Below, one piece after another: positions 36,940 to 45,737 of a DNA stretch of 64,000 nt. This stretch comes from Enterovibrio gelatinilyticus (GTDB lineage: Bacteria > Pseudomonadota > Gammaproteobacteria > Enterobacterales > Vibrionaceae): assembly GCF_028683095.1 (NCBI RefSeq), contig NZ_JAJUBC010000004.1, forward strand, positions 124,001 to 188,000, written 5' to 3'. Position numbers and translations under genes: made by a program. The notes under the pieces are model-generated. The model saw nothing but the letters and a program-made list of their open reading frames with translations. It had not been told where the DNA came from and made no database searches. The first letter of the stretch is position 1. Every line of letters begins with the position of its first letter.

Positions 36940-38825
36940 GGCGCGGCCATCTCCAATTCGTGTGCCAAGTCTTGCGGGCTGTTCATGTACGTTGGGTAAA
37001 TGTTCACGCCGCCGTAACTGGTTGAGCGCCCGCTGTTGTAGGTCGCCATTTGACGCACCACACCGCCTTGCTGAACGCGGGCACGTGGGGTGGCTTGTTT
37101 CACCACATCAATGGATTGACCAGGGGTGTCTTCACTGCCCATGCCCGGTATCCAATCCACCATGCCTTTGACGGTTTCCATTGCGGTGTTAAAGCCTTCG
37201 CTCAACCAACCAAACAGATTGCCAAACACGGCTTTCACTTCATCAACAACCGCGAACAGACCATCAAACGCGGTGATATCAGTGAACCCACTTGTTACCC
37301 ATTTCCAACCGCCGTGGATAGCGGCGAACAAAGCGCGGATAGGTGCCGTCATCAGGGTGAAGACTTGGAACCAAGACGTATCACCAAAGCTGGCTTTCAA
37401 ATCATCCCAATACACCATCAGGCCAATCACTGCCGCACCTGCGGCCACACACGCGCCGACGATTAGAATGATTGGGTTCGCGGCAATCACAAAGTTAAGT
37501 GCGACAAATGCCGCCTTAACAAGAACCAGCGTTTTTGTGAGCAAGCCCCAAGCAAAAGACAAGCCTTTGACCAATCCGCCGCCAAGCGTCAGTGTTGCCC
37601 ACAGCATTTTGCAAGCACCCGTTAGAACAGTAAGCACACCGCCTGCGGCTGCGAGGCTAAAGAAGCCGACCGCCGCAAAACCAATGTATTTGGTGATGTT
37701 CGGGAATATCTTCGTCCATTCCACTAACTGCATGGCACCATCAGACAAGGTGCCAACCAGTGGCAGAAGCGACGGCAACAACGCAGTGCCGATGGCAGCA
37801 CGAATGGCAAATAAACCCTGTTCCATGCGTTCCCATTGGTCGGTCATGTCGCCCGCCATTTGTTCCGCCACTTCCAAGCCTTTCACCTTGCCAAGCTGGT
37901 TGATTGAACCTGCTAGGCCGTCAGTGTTTTGCATGAGTAGTTGAATCATCGCCACGGCTTCTTGTGAGCCAAACGCCTTGGAAAGTTCCGCAGATTCTGC
38001 CACTGAAATGGTGTCGCCAAAGCGGCCTTGCAGTTGGTCGAGAATATCCACGATTGGGAGCAACTGACCTTGCGAATCCGCAAACGACATGTTCAGCGAG
38101 TCTTGCGCTTTCGCCGCACCTGCCAAGAATGCCTTGTACTTCGTACCCGCTTCGCTGCCGCTCATGGTGGCTTGAAGCGTACCGAGGATCGCCATTTGTT
38201 CCGTCATGCCCACGCCAACGGATGTTGCCGACGCACCCACAGACGTAAACGCCGAGCTCATTTCTGCACCCGTTGTTTTGAACATCTTCACGGCTTGGGC
38301 GGTTTGCCCACCCAACTGGTTCACCCAATCGGCTTTGCCCATCTCATTGGCTGAGTTCTGGAAAATGCCGTACATGGTGCCCACATAGCTGGTAATGGTG
38401 GCGGTGTCGGCTTTTGTCGCAGCCGCCAACACACCCGAGGCGCGGGTAAACTCGGAAAGCTCATTGCCTGCCAAGCCTGCAATGGCTGATTGAATGTCGT
38501 AAGACGCGGCCACAAAATCGGTGGCTGATTTGCCATACTCCACCGAGAATTGCAGCGCGGTTTCAGCCAAAGATTTCAACTGCGCATCCGCAACGCCAAG
38601 CGATTTCACTTCACCCAAACGCCTATCCATTTCAATGGCTGGCATCAAGGCGTTTTGAAGGGCAATACCTGCACCCGCCACGCCAGCGGCACCCGCCACC
38701 ATGGTGTGCGTGCCGTCGCGGTAGCTTTTTGACATATCACCGAATTGGCGCTGAATGTTGCCAAGTGGGCCACTGATTTGATCAATCAGCCCAACGGTGA
38801 AACGGAGTGCTTCAGGTAGTGCCAT
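36936..38825 (-). CDS. Tail tape-measure protein
   Basis: 629-residue protein that sets tail length. N-terminal TP901-type core (SVEYGKSATDFVAASYDIQS; ASATSVGVGMTEQMAILG), a long hydrophobic middle with several membrane-like segments (about 355-480), and a basic C-terminus. It directly follows the frameshifted tail-chaperone gene, 6 bp after that stop, as in nearly all long-tailed phages. It is on the short side, implying a short contractile tail. Confidence 0.9.
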   Translation of the reverse strand: MALPEALRFTVGLIDQISGPLGNIQRQFGDMSKSYRDGTHTMVAGAAGVAGAGIALQNALMPAIEMDRRLGEVKSLGVADAQLKSLAETALQFSVEYGKSATDFVAASYDIQSAIAGLAGNELSEFTRASGVLAAATKADTATITSYVGTMYGIFQNSANEMGKADWVNQLGGQTAQAVKMFKTTGAEMSSAFTSVGASATSVGVGMTEQMAILGTLQATMSGSEAGTKYKAFLAGAAKAQDSLNMSFADSQGQLLPIVDILDQLQGRFGDTISVAESAELSKAFGSQEAVAMIQLLMQNTDGLAGSINQLGKVKGLEVAEQMAGDMTDQWERMEQGLFAIRAAIGTALLPSLLPLVGTLSDGAMQLVEWTKIFPNITKYIGFAAVGFFSLAAAGGVLTVLTGACKMLWATLTLGGGLVKGLSFAWGLLTKTLVLVKAAFVALNFVIAANPIILIVGACVAAGAAVIGLMVYWDDLKASFGDTSWFQVFTLMTAPIRALFAAIHGGWKWVTSGFTDITAFDGLFAVVDEVKAVFGNLFGWLSEGFNTAMETVKGMVDWIPGMGSEDTPGQSIDVVKQATPRARVQQGGVVRQMATYNSGRSTSYGGVNIYPTYMNSPQDLAHELEMAAP

Positions 38826-38831
38826 TTTTCA

Positions 38832-39286
38832 TCATGCTCCAAAGGCTTTTGCGACACCGTTTGTCATGGCAACGCTTAGTGCTTCGTTGTGGTTCTTTTC
38901 CAGCCATACTGCTTGCGCTAGGGTTTGCTCTGTGTCCGGTTCGTGTGGCAACCACTTGCGCCGCCACGCGTACATCTGGAGTAAGTCGCTACTTTCTAGC
39001 GACTTCACCAGATCATCTATTTTTTTACAGAGCGCGTTACCTTCGGCGCATATTTTTCAATCACCTTGGCTGCAATCTGCATTGCTGCACCGGGGTTCTC
39101 GTCATCCAATTCACGAATTACCGTTTTGGTTTCATCATCGGCAGCAGACTGCATGATGAAGTTGTATGCAGAATCGACCACATCACCACGCGCCATAGCG
39201 CCGATGTATTCACCGTAGTGTTCGCGCTGGGGTTCGAAATTCAGCTCAGTTCCTGCCATTGGTACAACGATTAGTTTCTTACTCAT
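38832..39286 (-). CDS. Tail assembly chaperone, -1 frameshift fusion (E-E')
   Basis: The upstream frame (89 codons, 39017-39286) ends in GTA AAA AAA TAG. A -1 slip on the seven-A run reads on as ATA GAT GAT CTG and stays open for a further 62 codons to a TGA at 38832-38834, giving IDDLVKSLESSDLLQMYAWR... and ending KAFGA just before the tape measure. A strong stem-loop starts 6 bases after the slip site. Two products, short and long, are what tail assembly chaperones of P2 (E/E') and many other phages make. The extension has no start codon of its own. Confidence 0.85.
38974..39026 (-). promoter_or_regulatory. Programmed -1 frameshift signal
   Basis: Slippery heptamer A AAA AAA (plus strand T-run 39020-39026), stop codon in frame 0 immediately after, 6-base spacer, then a two-part hairpin: ATCTGG/CCAGAT (39008-39013 with 38974-38979) closing a perfect 9-bp stem AAGTCGCTA/TAGCGACTT (38997-39005 with 38983-38991, 5-base loop). 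All parts of a classic frameshift stimulator are present. Confidence 0.88.
39017..39286 (-). CDS. Tail assembly chaperone, short form
   Basis: 89-residue product made without frameshifting, MSKKLIVVPMAGTELNFEPQ..., matching the phage tail-assembly-chaperone group. It would bind the tape-measure protein during tail formation and not remain in the virion. It overlaps the end of the next upstream gene by 4 bp. Confidence 0.8.
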   Translation of the reverse strand: MSKKLIVVPMAGTELNFEPQREHYGEYIGAMARGDVVDSAYNFIMQSAADDETKTVIRELDDENPGAAMQIAAKVIEKYAPKVTRSVKK

Positions 39287-39546
39287 GATGTTCTCTCTCT
39301 GTCTAACTTGGTTTCGAGGCGGTCAAATCGCCCCGTGATAAATTCTTTCAGTTCTTTCAGTTCGGCTTTGGTGGCGTATTTCTCCGCCACTTCGGCACGC
39401 ATTCTTTCGAGTGCAATTTCGTTGTTGTGGGTGCGTTGAACAACATCACTCAGCGTCTTATTGGATTTCTCTGCGCGTGCGTACACGTAACCGATCAACG
39501 TCAACAAGAAACCAGCAACCGCAACAACCACGCGCAAATCATCCAT
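39283..39546 (-). CDS. Small membrane protein of the lysis cassette
   Basis: 87 residues: one N-terminal membrane segment (VVVAVAGFLLTLIGYVYA) and a long charged helix (NEIALERMRAEVAEKYATKAELKEL). This topology suits a second holin component or a spanin-like helper. It directly follows the holin gene with no gap. No lipobox is seen, so it is not a typical o-spanin. Confidence 0.6.
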   Translation of the reverse strand: MDDLRVVVAVAGFLLTLIGYVYARAEKSNKTLSDVVQRTHNNEIALERMRAEVAEKYATKAELKELKEFITGRFDRLETKLDRERTS

Positions 39547-40071
39547 TTAGCCCCCTACAGATTTCATCTGTTTGGTTTTATCCGCGCTGCCCTTGCTAGA
39601 ACCCAGCCAGTAAGCAATCGCCGTTGAGAATGCCGTCAGCACCGAACCCACGATAATCATGATCACTTGGTCGAAGCGTTCGGGAATGCCATCAACAAAC
39701 ATCAAGCAAGCAAACATACTGATCACCATGGCGCACAGCAGGCCAGCCAGTGCCGATGGCATCCAGTGGTCTTTGTGTTTATCCCGTGTGTTCTGCGTGT
39801 CGGCCATTTCGGCTTGATACTGCTTCACGTTCAGCCCCGCTTCTTCGAGTGATAAGCGGCGAAGCTCCACCACGTGTTCAAGCTCTAATTGCTTGAGTTT
39901 CAGCAATGCTTCTGGATTGGTGCGCAGTTCGGCTTCAATGGCCGTGGGCGTGTTGTCCACACCCAAGGCATTCGCAACCAAACCACCAACGGCACCGCCA
40001 GCAGGGCCACCAATTACCGTGCCGATTAATGGCGCGGCGCTGCCAATGAGTCCTTTCACTGTTTCCCACAT
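39547..40071 (-). CDS. Holin, 3TM type
   Basis: 174-residue membrane protein that probably opens the inner membrane at lysis. An N-terminal glycine-rich hydrophobic stretch (PLIGTVIGGPAGGAVGGLVA), a charged coiled-coil middle (LKQLELEHVVELRRLSLEEA), and two C-terminal membrane segments (ALAGLLCAMVISMFACLMF; IMIIVGSVLTAFSTAIAYWL) match the 3TM holin family of gene-transfer-agent type. Confidence 0.75.
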   Translation of the reverse strand: MWETVKGLIGSAAPLIGTVIGGPAGGAVGGLVANALGVDNTPTAIEAELRTNPEALLKLKQLELEHVVELRRLSLEEAGLNVKQYQAEMADTQNTRDKHKDHWMPSALAGLLCAMVISMFACLMFVDGIPERFDQVIMIIVGSVLTAFSTAIAYWLGSSKGSADKTKQMKSVGG

Positions 40072-40075
40072 GGGC

Positions 40076-40483
40076 TTAGTCCTTTTTGATGGTGAGCATG
40101 GCGGGTTCGCCGTTTAGCTCTGCCATGAGTGAGTCAAACGCGGCGGTTGAATTCAGCACAGCCCATTCGCCGTGCAATTCACCGAAGTTCACACCCGGTG
40201 CCAAACAGCCTTGCAGTTGGCTTGGCGTGTTGGCTTTGTGTATCAGAATGTGTGTGCGCAGGCTTGGACCGTAACGGGTCACGCCCAGTTCTGGTGCTTC
40301 CAGTGCGTAGCATTTGCCAAACTTTGGCGAGTTATGCGGCAACAGGCTGTAGCGGCCTTCGGGAATACACGAACGCGACGGTGCGTTGTTCAGGTCGGCG
40401 CGTTCCGCAACCACACACACTTGTGAACCGTCTTCACGGTGCAAAGTGCTGAATGTGCCCTCTTTGAAGTAGCGGCGTTTCAT
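40076..40483 (-). CDS. DUF5675-type protein next to holin, candidate lysis enzyme
   Basis: 135 residues from ATG 40483 (MKRRYFKEGTFSTLHREDG), 11 bp after the preceding gene. It matches the DUF5675 pattern: CIPEGRYSLLPHNSPKFG, then THILIHKANTPSQLQGCLAPG. The His82...Gly92-Cys93 arrangement resembles the catalytic HxH...S.GC region of YkuD-type L,D-transpeptidases. There is no recognisable lysozyme or amidase elsewhere in the prophage. A peptidoglycan-active role is inference. Confidence 0.55.
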   Translation of the reverse strand: MKRRYFKEGTFSTLHREDGSQVCVVAERADLNNAPSRSCIPEGRYSLLPHNSPKFGKCYALEAPELGVTRYGPSLRTHILIHKANTPSQLQGCLAPGVNFGELHGEWAVLNSTAAFDSLMAELNGEPAMLTIKKD

Positions 40484-40494
40484 AACGAAATGTT

Positions 40495-40722
40495 TCAACG
40501 TTTCACCTTCAACTCGATCAATTGCTGACATGCAACGCAGGTGCAGCAGTGGGGTAAATGCTTTCGACGGGCGGCGGGGATTTCCTCGCCGCATTCAACG
40601 CAATGCGTTTCGCCGTGTGGGTGCTGGCTTTTTTGTAAGGCCGAGGCTGCCAACTGGTTAGCCAATGCCACTTCGGTCTGTTTGGCTTCGTTATCCGATG
40701 CACTGTCAATAAAGTCCGGCAT
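40495..40722 (-). CDS. TraR/DksA-type C4 zinc-finger protein
   Basis: 75 residues with a zinc finger CVECGEEIPAARRK...HCCTCVACQ, the signature of the TraR/DksA family, and a short helical N-terminus. Such proteins can bind the secondary channel of RNA polymerase; P2 encodes a related one (Orf82). It lies between the tail tube and lysis genes, as in P2-like phages. Confidence 0.85.
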   Translation of the reverse strand: MPDFIDSASDNEAKQTEVALANQLAASALQKSQHPHGETHCVECGEEIPAARRKHLPHCCTCVACQQLIELKVKR

Positions 40723-40728
40723 CCGCGA

Positions 40729-41184
40729 TTACCCTAAAATATCCACGGCTTCATCAGGGCGCAGGTATGGCACACCGTTAATATTGATGAAATCAGGGCT
40801 AGTAATATCGAACGTGATTTTGTGAATCAGTGCGCTGCCGCCTGCGCTGTCTGCGTCAATCAGGTCTGAAATTTTCAGCTTCACGCCGAACATGTCGATG
40901 TTCAGCACATCGCGACCGACTGCGCCAAAGCCTTTGGCGTCGAACGTGCCCAGCCCACGAAACGAACCTTTGACTTTTGCGGCGGCTAAAATCAGGTTGA
41001 AGTTTGCGGTGTTCACTTCAAGATCACCCGCCGCTGACACTTCGCCGTCCACGTAACCATCTGGAATGCCATTGGTGTACGTCACCGCATCGCCATCTGT
41101 GATGGAAAGCGTCCATTTCTGCGCGTTGATTTTCAGGCCACCAAGCAGGAATTTAAGGTTTTTACCGGAAATACGTTGGCTCAT
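40729..41184 (-). CDS. Tail tube protein
   Basis: 151-residue beta-rich protein (MSQRISGKNLKFLLGGLKIN; DGYVDGEVSAAGDLEVNTAN), with the pattern of DUF2597 tail-tube proteins of K139-like phages. It directly follows the sheath gene, as the tube gene does in P2 (FI-FII). Confidence 0.75.
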   Translation of the reverse strand: MSQRISGKNLKFLLGGLKINAQKWTLSITDGDAVTYTNGIPDGYVDGEVSAAGDLEVNTANFNLILAAAKVKGSFRGLGTFDAKGFGAVGRDVLNIDMFGVKLKISDLIDADSAGGSALIHKITFDITSPDFININGVPYLRPDEAVDILG

Positions 41185-41186
41185 GG

Positions 41187-42317
41187 TTATGCCCCTGTAT
41201 CAGCTAGGTTATTGAGATCAAGCGCCACATTCACAACGATGTGTTTTGGGCAGTTGTGCGGGCGAACCATTAAGCCGATGTTCACCTTCTCTTTGGTCAT
41301 CCATTGAATGTTCACGTCTTCATCACGTGGCGGCATGATTTCACCAGGGAAGATGAGATCACCAATCGCGGTGGTTTTACTCATCACGCGCATATCAGAC
41401 ATGAAATAGCTTTTATTGAACGCCATGGACTCTGGCGTGGAGTTCAGAATCTTGTCACCAATGCGGCGAATCGCTTTGATGCGCACGCGGCGGTTTAGCT
41501 TGTGCACTGGGCGAACGTATTCAATGAACTGGTAATCGCCGCCTTTGGCTTCCAGCGTCATGGCGTTTGTCCAGTAAATGCCTTCGTAATCGGCATACCA
41601 TTGCGGCAGGGATAAACGCGCATCCGCCAATGTGGTGATTGTGGACATTTCAAGCGGCTTGTCGGCGCTGTCTACTGGCATATCGCCCAAGCCCAACACG
41701 TTGCCCGTTGCCACGCGCATTGGCGTATCGGCTACCGTTACGCTGCGGTCACACAAACGGCCAGCCAGCACACCCACGTTATTGCCATTCAACTGAGGAA
41801 CCGGCACAACCATGTTTGCGGCCACGTCTTTCACCAATGTCAGCATGGCGGCGGTGTAGTCTGCCCACGTTTGTTTTTCAGCATCGATGCCCGGCGTTGC
41901 AGCAAGGAAAAACACCCAGCGGCCCAGCTTGCTAACAAGCTCCGTGGCTTTGGCTTGCATGTCATCAAAGGCGGCTTTGTCGGTGGTTTCATCCACGATC
42001 ACAATGCCTTCGAATGATTGGGTTTTGTTCGCCACGTCTACGGCATCCGCCCACGTTTCCGCGCCTTCGCCAGCCGCCAAACCGTAAATGGCCGCTGTCC
42101 AGTTCTGCTTACCATTTAGCTGGGCAGCAATCACGGCTTTGCCGAGTGCGTCATCTGCCACCACATCATCGAGATCAGACATAGCAGACACATTGATGAG
42201 TTTGCCGATCAGTTCAGGCTTGGCGGTCGTTCCGACGAACAACAAGTGGCGTTCAATTTCAGGAATGCCGCCTTGCCCTAAGTTCAAGTTATTGATTTCA
42301 ACCTTTCCGGTAGACAT
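41187..42317 (-). CDS. Tail sheath protein (DUF2586)
   Basis: 376-residue contractile-sheath subunit. It starts MSTGKVEINNLNLGQGGIPE and contains the C-terminal block MSFN-like SYFMSDMRVMSKTTAIG and WMTKEKVNIGLMVRPHNCPK, typical for sheath proteins in the DUF2586 group rather than the P2 FI sequence family. Followed by the tube gene after 2 bp. Confidence 0.8.
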   Translation of the reverse strand: MSTGKVEINNLNLGQGGIPEIERHLLFVGTTAKPELIGKLINVSAMSDLDDVVADDALGKAVIAAQLNGKQNWTAAIYGLAAGEGAETWADAVDVANKTQSFEGIVIVDETTDKAAFDDMQAKATELVSKLGRWVFFLAATPGIDAEKQTWADYTAAMLTLVKDVAANMVVPVPQLNGNNVGVLAGRLCDRSVTVADTPMRVATGNVLGLGDMPVDSADKPLEMSTITTLADARLSLPQWYADYEGIYWTNAMTLEAKGGDYQFIEYVRPVHKLNRRVRIKAIRRIGDKILNSTPESMAFNKSYFMSDMRVMSKTTAIGDLIFPGEIMPPRDEDVNIQWMTKEKVNIGLMVRPHNCPKHIVVNVALDLNNLADTGA

Positions 42318-42338
42318 CAGTTATTCCTCTGTTATCGC

Positions 42339-43007
42339 CTAGCGCTGCCGGGCTTTTTCAATGTTTCGTAACAGTCGCTTTCTAACCAGCTCGGGGCGGG
42401 TTCCTAGCAACTCACGTCGTGGCGTTTCCACCGTCCAACTCTGCTTGCCTTTGCGGCTTCCCGTTCGCATCATTCGGATAATCAAACCCGCTTGCCCAAC
42501 GGTGAGGCGCTTCTTAATGTTCTTCTTGCTCAAACGGTTGAAGCCGTAGCCTTTCTGTTTGATTTTGTAGCCCAGCTTTCGCAGTGCTTCGGCTTGCGCG
42601 TCTGTCGCACCTGCCTTGTAATCCGGTTCGCCAAACTTCTTGTTCTGGCGCTTAATGTGCTGCTTCGCGTTAACGGTTTCCGTCATGCCTTGTTGGTGTA
42701 CTGCCGCTTTCTGGGCTTTCACCTTGCTTTTCCATGTCACGTTCAGGTCTTTTGCCCCGTTGGTAACATAAGGCTCCATGCCCGTGCCGAAGCTGGTCAG
42801 CACATCGTCTTTGCCGCTTTTGCTCTTTTCAAAGGCCGTGTTTCGTGTGTCTTTCTGGCGCTTCAAACGGCTGCGGGTGTTGCGAATTTCCCAGCGTCCT
42901 AAATCTTTCAGTAACCAAAAGCGCTGGCGCGGTGTCAGCATCATTGCGGCCAACGCTTCGCGGGCGTTGATGGCGTCTTTCGCGTTAAGCGTTATCGTCG
43001 GTTGCAT
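42339..43007 (-). CDS. Tail completion protein S-like
   Basis: 222-residue, very basic protein of the P2 gpS/virion-morphogenesis family. It has MLTPRQRFWLLKDLGRWEIR near the start and RLTVGQAGLIIRMMRTGSR in the C-terminal half. It takes part in finishing the tail terminus. Its start overlaps the gpR-like gene by 23 bp. Confidence 0.8.
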   Translation of the reverse strand: MQPTITLNAKDAINAREALAAMMLTPRQRFWLLKDLGRWEIRNTRSRLKRQKDTRNTAFEKSKSGKDDVLTSFGTGMEPYVTNGAKDLNVTWKSKVKAQKAAVHQQGMTETVNAKQHIKRQNKKFGEPDYKAGATDAQAEALRKLGYKIKQKGYGFNRLSKKNIKKRLTVGQAGLIIRMMRTGSRKGKQSWTVETPRRELLGTRPELVRKRLLRNIEKARQR

Positions 43008-43467
43008 TGCTGATTTCGCTGTCGTTCGCCACCCATACCTCAGTCACGTCTACGCGGTAGCGTTCGCCCTCAAACACGATCGGGCCTTTCGGGTCGGGGA
43101 CAATTTCCAGCGGTTCTTCAAACGCGAGTTTGATAAACACATCCGCGCTTTCTTCGCTGGTCACGTCCACTTCAATGTCTGGGTCGTTTAGGTCTTCGTT
43201 TTCGGTGCGGTCAGCGTCGAACTCAGACAGCCAACAAGAAACAAGCGCAAGCAAGGTCATTGAACTGCATTTTTTAAGCGGGAAATCTTCAACCAGAATC
43301 GCCGCGTCATAGCGCCAATTGGCGATGATGACGCCGCCGTTACCGCGCTGTTCACCGTTGCCGATCAACTCGCCGCCCGCTTGTGAAGCGAAAATCTTTT
43401 TCTTGTGCACAAACGGTTTCAGGCTGTCGATTAAATACTTATGAAGGCCAGCCAATTTGCTTTGCAT
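42985..43467 (-). CDS. Tail completion protein R-like
   Basis: 160-residue acidic protein of the P2 gpR family: N-terminal LAGLHKYLIDSLKPFVHKKK, central GGVIIANWRYDAAILVEDFP. It precedes gpS as in P2 and overlaps the L gene by one base. It connects tail and head. Confidence 0.75.
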   Translation of the reverse strand: MQSKLAGLHKYLIDSLKPFVHKKKIFASQAGGELIGNGEQRGNGGVIIANWRYDAAILVEDFPLKKCSSMTLLALVSCWLSEFDADRTENEDLNDPDIEVDVTSEESADVFIKLAFEEPLEIVPDPKGPIVFEGERYRVDVTEVWVANDSEISNATDDNA

Positions 43468-43886
43468 CAGATCAGCTCCACCTTGTTCACGCTTTTGCCC
43501 AGCAAGAGGCTAATGTCGCGTTTTGCTAGGGTGCGGAATGCATCAACTTGTTCAAAAGAATCCTCCGCCGTGTTTTCACCCGCTTCTTTGCGGTCTTGCG
43601 TCGCGAACTCTGGCAGCAAGTCAGCGTGGGCCATGCCATACACCGCACGTTCGTAAACAGCGGTTTTCAGGTCATCCAGCGCAGGTGGCACACCATCAAC
43701 CAGCAGATCACCCAATTGGCTTTGCACGCCAAGGCTTGCCGCTTGCAGTGCCACTACCACCGAGCTTTCTTCAAACATCGAAGGGATGCGGCGCATAGTG
43801 CGAAACTCACCCGTGCTCAACACAGGCCAGCCACCGCTTTCAATCTCGGTGCTTTCGGTTTCTTCTACATATCCGCCAAAGCTCAT
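43467..43886 (-). CDS. Head completion protein L-like
   Basis: 139-residue protein of the P2 gpL family. Conserved segments: WPVLSTGEFRTMRRIP, LKTAVYERAVYGMAHADLLP and DAFRTLAKRDISLLLGKSVN. It completes the DNA-filled head before tail joining. About 100 bp without a gene separate it from gpM. Confidence 0.85.
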   Translation of the reverse strand: MSFGGYVEETESTEIESGGWPVLSTGEFRTMRRIPSMFEESSVVVALQAASLGVQSQLGDLLVDGVPPALDDLKTAVYERAVYGMAHADLLPEFATQDRKEAGENTAEDSFEQVDAFRTLAKRDISLLLGKSVNKVELI

Positions 43887-43994
43887 GCTTCACTCTCTCA
43901 AATAGGGCGCTTCTACCACTTGGTCGTAGACATTGGGTTTAACCTTGCAGTTATCCCGTCTCGCAAGCCGAAGCGCGTGGGGGTCAGGAGTCGG

Positions 43995-44717
43995 TTATAA
44001 ATTCGTGCCGTCGGTCAACGCCTTAATGCGTGCCGGAATGCGGTTTTTAATCAGGTCTGAAACCTGCGCTTTGCTGTCGAGGTTGTCGGCTTTTTTCAGC
44101 AGTTCCAGTGCGGCTTGCAAGGTTTCCACATTGCCCACGTGGGTGGCTTTCACTGTGCCGTCTTCACCGCGCAACAGGTTTTGCCCTGCCAGCTTGTAAA
44201 ACTTGGCGCTGACTTTTTCATGCAATCGCCATTCATCAGACTGAATGCGCTCAAACACTTGGCTGAAATAGGGTTCAACGCTCTGTTCGTTCTTCACCTG
44301 TTCGGTTGCCCACTGGTGAATACTGTCAGCACAGAAGGTTTGCCAATCACGCTTGATGCGCTCAGGGGTTGGCACGTTGAGTTCGATGGCCTTCAAACAC
44401 CATTCAATGAAAGTGTCTAACTCGCCAATGTCGAACAACCACAGAACAACTTCAGAGAAAATCGGGTTTTCATACGTGGTGCTACCTGCCAAATAGGCTT
44501 CTGCCAATGGTCGGTACTTGGGCATTAAAACCGTGCGTTTGTGCTCGATTTTGTCTGCAATCGCGTTGAAGGATTTAAGCGTTTGGCGATCGGCTTCCAG
44601 CTCGATTAAACGCAGTTCGAGGGTGTCAGGGCTTGCCGCGATAACAGGCAGGGTTTCCCCTGCGCTGTTGCGGTTGGCCTTCATCTTTTCGCGCATTGCG
44701 CGGATTGGGCTAACCAT
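43995..44717 (-). CDS. Terminase small/endonuclease subunit M-like
   Basis: 240-residue protein of the P2 gpM family, the endonuclease component of terminase. It starts MVSPIRAMREKMKANRNSAG and has LVLWLFDIGELDTFIEWCLK-like and IKRDWQTFCADSIHQWATEQ blocks. Order O-N-M-L is as in P2. Confidence 0.85.
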   Translation of the reverse strand: MVSPIRAMREKMKANRNSAGETLPVIAASPDTLELRLIELEADRQTLKSFNAIADKIEHKRTVLMPKYRPLAEAYLAGSTTYENPIFSEVVLWLFDIGELDTFIEWCLKAIELNVPTPERIKRDWQTFCADSIHQWATEQVKNEQSVEPYFSQVFERIQSDEWRLHEKVSAKFYKLAGQNLLRGEDGTVKATHVGNVETLQAALELLKKADNLDSKAQVSDLIKNRIPARIKALTDGTNL

Positions 44718-44726
44718 TCTTACCCC

Positions 44727-45737
44727 TTACTGCGCTGGCGCTGGAGAAGTTACGGCTTCAATCGCTGCGAACTTCTTGTGGTTGTCCACACCATAAGCCG
44801 CCATGCGAAGCCATGAGGTTTCAATGCCTGCTTCGTCATCTTCCCATTGCGCTGTTTTGCGCTTCTGGGTGCCTGATTGCGACATGGCATGTAGGTTCTT
44901 GAGCGATGTCACCCAGATTTGACCGCTCTTGAAGTAAGGCGGAATGTAGGCAGGCAGACCGCCGATAGACTTGGACAGCAATTGCGCTGCAATCTGCTCA
45001 GATGGTTTGTCTGCTTCACCAGCCAATCGCGCTTGCTCTGTTGACACCAGATCACGCGCCACTAGAACTACCAGATCAGCGTCTTCGTTGTGCGGTTCTT
45101 CGATGATGTCGTGAAGCATGGATTTCACGATGGCATCCAAGTTTTTGTATGAACCCTCGGCCACGCCCGTAGGGTCAAGCACGATTGACGGCAGCACTTG
45201 ATCTGGGTACTGCTCTTTCATTACCTTCAGCCAACCTTTGTTGATGTCTTCGCCGTTCGGATTTGCTTCTGGGTCAGTGTTCGCAGCAACACTGGTTCCG
45301 TGAAAACCAATGCGCAGCACATCGAGTGCAAACTGCTTTGAGATCGACTCATTCATCAGTTTGATGAACTCTTTATCGCCGCCAGCATTTGCCCAGTCAG
45401 TGAGCATTTCGTAGTCAACAAACGCGTTTGAATCTTGTTTTGCCATTTCATACTTGGTGCCATGCACACCCATCTTGCGACGGAAACGCCCCGTTGCCGT
45501 TCGGCCTGTCAGTAAATCACCACCACCGACATAAACGGTTTGCCCTGAAACCTGTTGTTTCGATGTGAAAGAGATCAGTTTCAAGAAAGCGTCAGACGCT
45601 TGCATGGCTCGGCGCAATGCGGTTTCTTGTGGCGCAGTGACTTGCGAATACTTATCACGGCCAATACCGCTTTTTTTCAGTTGCGAGAAGTAATTTTCGA
45701 TTGACTTCTCTGCTTCAGGATTGTTCGTTACCAGCAT
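44727..45737 (-). CDS. Major capsid protein N-like
   Basis: 336-residue P2 gpN-type major capsid protein (HK97 fold). Recognisable parts are VYVGGGDLLTGRTATGRFRR, MNESISKQFALDVLRIGFHG, and the C-terminal ENQ/EAYVVE-like region here read as TSWLRMAAYGVDNHKKFAAI. It begins directly at the end of the scaffold gene. Confidence 0.93.
   Translation of the reverse strand: MLVTNNPEAEKSIENYFSQLKKSGIGRDKYSQVTAPQETALRRAMQASDAFLKLISFTSKQQVSGQTVYVGGGDLLTGRTATGRFRRKMGVHGTKYEMAKQDSNAFVDYEMLTDWANAGGDKEFIKLMNESISKQFALDVLRIGFHGTSVAANTDPEANPNGEDINKGWLKVMKEQYPDQVLPSIVLDPTGVAEGSYKNLDAIVKSMLHDIIEEPHNEDADLVVLVARDLVSTEQARLAGEADKPSEQIAAQLLSKSIGGLPAYIPPYFKSGQIWVTSLKNLHAMSQSGTQKRKTAQWEDDEAGIETSWLRMAAYGVDNHKKFAAIEAVTSPAPAQ

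Noticed and set aside
37126-37944. 272-codon plus-strand frame opposite the tape-measure gene
   Set aside because: Opposite strand of a conserved gene, no recognisable domain; a codon-bias shadow.
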